Of a DNA stretch of 17,241 nt, positions 14,947 through 17,241 are shown one piece after another. This stretch comes from JBBCJT01 sp037190665. Its GTDB lineage: Bacteria > Pseudomonadota > Alphaproteobacteria > Acetobacterales > Acetobacteraceae. Numbering within the stretch: the stretch's first letter is position 1; each line of letters opens with the position of its first letter. The stretch is taken from contig JBBCJT010000169.1 in assembly GCA_037190665.1 (NCBI GenBank), positions 1 to 17,241 on the forward strand. Direction: 5' to 3'. Both the position numbers and the translations under genes were made by a program. The notes under the pieces were generated by a model. It searched no databases. It worked only from the letters and a program-made list of their open reading frames with translations, and was not told the origin of the DNA.

Positions 14947-17201
14947 GGTGCGGACCTCCGCAGCGGAAAGCCGTGTGTGAGAATGGCGCGGCCGATGGTC
15001 GCGCCCGCGAGCGCGGCCGTGCCGAGCACGCCGGGTGCGAAGGCGGCGCGCGCGCCGATGCGCGAGATGCCGACCATCGAGGCGGAGCCGAGGCGGAATC
15101 CGGCATCGAGCCAGCACATGTCGTGGATCGTGTGCGCCGGCTTGTGCAGCTCGATCGCATCGGCGAGCACGGCATCAAGCGGCGCGCAGCGCGCGCGCGG
15201 CACGATCACCGTGAAGCGGTGCGCGAAGCGGCGGTAGAAGGCGACCTCTGCACCGTCCGGGAGCGGATCGGGCGGTTCGGCGGCGGGGCAAGGCGTGCCG
15301 CCTTCCTCGCGGATCGCCGCACGACGCAGGCGCAGCGCCGTGTCGGCATTGGCGAGCGCGATGGCCCACGGCGCGTCCGTCGCCATCTCCGCATCGCCGA
15401 GCTGCAGGCCGGGGCCGATGGAGGACTCGCCCGCGGTCGCCCCGGTGCGCCGCCGCGTGCGGAACGCCTCGATGATCTGCACCGGCGCTTCGGCGAGGAT
15501 CGACAGCAGCCGCTCCAGCCCCGGCCGCGTGCCGCGCGCGGTGTAGAGCGGGCGAACCTCCGTCAGCAGTTGCCGCCGCACATCGACGCCAACGCGCGGA
15601 TCGAGCGCGAGCGCGACGAAACCGGACAGCCAGTCCATCGCGCCTTCGGGCACCGTGCGCGGATCGAACAGGCGCGGCAGGGCGGTGATGCGGGCGTCGA
15701 GTTCCGTGACCCATCCCTCGAACAGCGCCAGCGCGCGCTCGGTGGGATCGGACGTGGCCGTGTCGTCGCGCCAGTAGGCGGGCAGGTGGTCGAGCAGCGA
15801 GGGGCGCGGATGCGTGGCGCGCAGCGCGCCGAGGCGCGGGCTGCGGCGCGCGGTGCCGGTCAGGTACACGCGCAGCACCAAGTAGCGGCCGGGCGGGCAG
15901 GGGATCAGCCCTTCCAGCGTGGACCAGCCATCCTGCAATGCGCCGAAGGGGATGTCCGTCTGACCGTCGCGCGTGTCGAGCTGCGGCAGTGCAACCCAGT
16001 CCTCTGTGTCGTCGGCTTCGAGCGAGAGCAGCGGCGGCCAGGCCGGTTCCGGCGCGAGGCCGGCAAGGTCGGCGGGCGGGCGCGCCGGGCGGCGCAGCGA
16101 GGGTGGCGGCAGGTCCTCGGCGGTGCGCGCCTCGACACGCAGTGCCGTACCCGGTGGGACGCAGGCGTCGAGGAACACGCGATGCCAGACGCAGCCGAGC
16201 AGCGTGGAATCGAGCGCGTAGGTCTCCACGCGCCCTTCCGCGGAGAGCGGTGGATCGTCCGCATACAGCGCGCGTGCGCCGGTGGGCGTGCTGGCGAAGA
16301 TGCGCCCGTCCGCGAGCCGCCAAAGCGCGCGCCCGTCCCACCCGCGCACGGCGAAGGCGCCCTCGGCTTCCACCGTCGCATCGGCGATGCGCAGGACGGT
16401 GAAGCGCGTTTCCGCCGGCGCTCCGGGTGCGGCGGTGGGGACGGCGGCGAGCACTGTGTCGGGGCCGGTGACGAGCAGCGCGGCGATGCCATCGCCCGCG
16501 AGCGGGAGAGGGAGGGGGGAGAGTACGACCTTGCCAAGGGCGTGCTCCACAACGACAAGCTGATCGCCTACGACGGCAGGGGCGATGCCGAAAGCGGCCT
16601 CGCCTGCGAGCGCGCGCGCCGGCGCGGTCAGCTCATGCGTAACCCATTCGCCGCCATACACGCGCACATGCAGACGCGCCGCCGTGTCGCTGACGACCGT
16701 GCCCCATGACGTGCAGGCTAGCCGCACCGGCGTCGCCTCCGGCGGCAGCGCGATGCGCGCATCGGGTCGGCCGTCCGCACCCAGCACCACGATGGCATCC
16801 GCCGTCAGCAGCCAGATGCGGCGCGACGGATCGACGGCCACGCCCAGCGGCGGCGCGAGCGGCGGGGCCGGGTCTTCAGGGACGAACTCCCCCGGTGCTG
16901 CCGGCTTCGGTGCGGCGGCGAGCGGCACATCCAGCCAGCCCGTCGCATCCAGCACCTTCAACCCCGATGCGGGATCGGCCAGCAGCACGATCGAGTCCGC
17001 GCACGCATCGGCCGCCGCCGGCAGCACGGACGCGGAGCCGGCCACCGCATCCCACGGCGCGATGTCCGTCGCTTCCGCCGCCGGCACCGGCAGCGGGGCC
17101 AGCATCACCACGCCGCGCTCGCCCTCGATGCGCGTCGCCTCGTGGTCGCAGCGCCGCCACATCGCCCGTCCCGTGATGTGCGCGAAGGCGGGCTGGCGCA
17201 T
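14943..17201 (-). CDS. gpI-like phage tail/baseplate protein with propeller-like N-terminus
   Basis: The protein has 752 residues. From about 460 to 705 it matches the phage tail protein I / contractile-system baseplate wedge family: SLLDHLPAYWRDD, ALALFEGWVTELDARITALP, RLFDPRTVPEGAMDWLSGFV, LALDPRVGVDVRRQLL, YTARGTRPGLERLL, then a C-terminal FTVIVPRAR and a helix ending KPAHT. Residues about 65-330 contain repeated short strands with bulky hydrophobic/acidic turns (LGVAVDPSRRIWLLTADAIV, AVVGDQLVVVEHALGKVVLS, GRALWRLADGRIFAST), as in NHL-like beta-propellers. About 330-460 looks like a beta-sandwich. AAGGAGGAG lies upstream of the ATG. It starts 3 nt after the preceding stop. The fusion suggests a wedge protein with an exposed binding domain. 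The wedge call is solid; the propeller is inference. Confidence 0.82.
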   Translation of the reverse strand: MRQPAFAHITGRAMWRRCDHEATRIEGERGVVMLAPLPVPAAEATDIAPWDAVAGSASVLPAAADACADSIVLLADPASGLKVLDATGWLDVPLAAAPKPAAPGEFVPEDPAPPLAPPLGVAVDPSRRIWLLTADAIVVLGADGRPDARIALPPEATPVRLACTSWGTVVSDTAARLHVRVYGGEWVTHELTAPARALAGEAAFGIAPAVVGDQLVVVEHALGKVVLSPLPLPLAGDGIAALLVTGPDTVLAAVPTAAPGAPAETRFTVLRIADATVEAEGAFAVRGWDGRALWRLADGRIFASTPTGARALYADDPPLSAEGRVETYALDSTLLGCVWHRVFLDACVPPGTALRVEARTAEDLPPPSLRRPARPPADLAGLAPEPAWPPLLSLEADDTEDWVALPQLDTRDGQTDIPFGALQDGWSTLEGLIPCPPGRYLVLRVYLTGTARRSPRLGALRATHPRPSLLDHLPAYWRDDTATSDPTERALALFEGWVTELDARITALPRLFDPRTVPEGAMDWLSGFVALALDPRVGVDVRRQLLTEVRPLYTARGTRPGLERLLSILAEAPVQIIEAFRTRRRTGATAGESSIGPGLQLGDAEMATDAPWAIALANADTALRLRRAAIREEGGTPCPAAEPPDPLPDGAEVAFYRRFAHRFTVIVPRARCAPLDAVLADAIELHKPAHTIHDMCWLDAGFRLGSASMVGISRIGARAAFAPGVLGTAALAGATIGRAILTHGFPLRRSAP

Positions 17202-17204
17202 GGC

Positions 17205-17241
17205 TCAGCACTCCTCCTTCTCGACGGGGACGGGCATGCCG
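17205..17241 (-). CDS. C-terminal end of an upstream eCIS gene (partial)
   Basis: Reading the minus strand from the window edge, one frame runs open through GMPVPVEKEEC to a TGA at 17205-17207, 3 nt before the tail-protein ATG. The spacing fits the tight junctions of the rest of this operon, and the ribosome site of the next gene lies inside these codons. Only 11 codons are visible, so the gene cannot be identified. Confidence 0.4.
   Translation of the reverse strand, partial: GMPVPVEKEEC

Noticed and set aside
6560..17241. A remnant prophage
   Set aside because: Only tail-like genes plus an AAA+ ATPase and DUF4157 protein are present. No capsid, terminase, integrase or lysis genes are seen, and the operon looks intact.
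1..17241. tRNA, rRNA or CRISPR sequences
   Set aside because: I saw no cloverleaf-like tRNA sequence, no rRNA core motif and no regularly spaced direct repeats.

Overview
The window is very GC-rich DNA with strong G/C preference at third codon positions, from a Gram-negative bacterium: it encodes a periplasmic binding protein with a Tat-like leader, a FecCD-type permease and a SYLF lipoid-binding exported protein. The GC-rich hairpin repeats between genes resemble those I associate with Acetobacteraceae (Alphaproteobacteria). That placement is inference, not proof.

Region 1 (1-3446): a short cassette bracketed by two copies of a large, centre-symmetric repeat lying in inverted orientation (1-195 and 3098-3446). 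Inside are a SYLF-domain exported protein (-), an MFS transporter (-) and, divergent to it, a two-gene + strand unit. The first gene of that unit matches the RNase A-like toxin domain found at the C-terminus of CdiA proteins. The second matches the CdiI_2 immunity family. The toxin is not attached to any CdiA filament and carries its own N-terminal hydrophobic leader.

Region 2 (3448-6504): a complete minus-strand iron-complex ABC importer operon, in the order substrate-binding protein, permease, ATPase, with overlapping stop/start codons. A weak Fur-box-like sequence lies upstream. No TonB-dependent receptor is present.

Region 3 (6560-17241, continuing beyond the right edge): the distal part of a minus-strand operon for an extracellular contractile injection system (eCIS, a phage-tail-like particle). 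In transcription order it holds the last codons of an upstream gene, a gpI-like tail/baseplate protein fused to a propeller-like N-terminus, two paralogous baseplate-associated proteins sharing an N-terminal module, a tape-measure-family protein, a possible 61-residue very basic protein, an AAA+ ATPase, and finally a DUF4157 (eCIS core, HEIAH metallopeptidase-like) protein translationally coupled to the ATPase. The DUF4157 protein is the best candidate for a particle-associated or cargo protein. The sheath, tube, spike and other baseplate genes should lie to the right of the window.

The most interesting items are the orphan RNase A-like toxin/immunity pair, the eCIS operon end with its DUF4157 protein and possible small basic gene, and the modular repeats whose ends abut stop codons and whose hairpins show compensatory changes.
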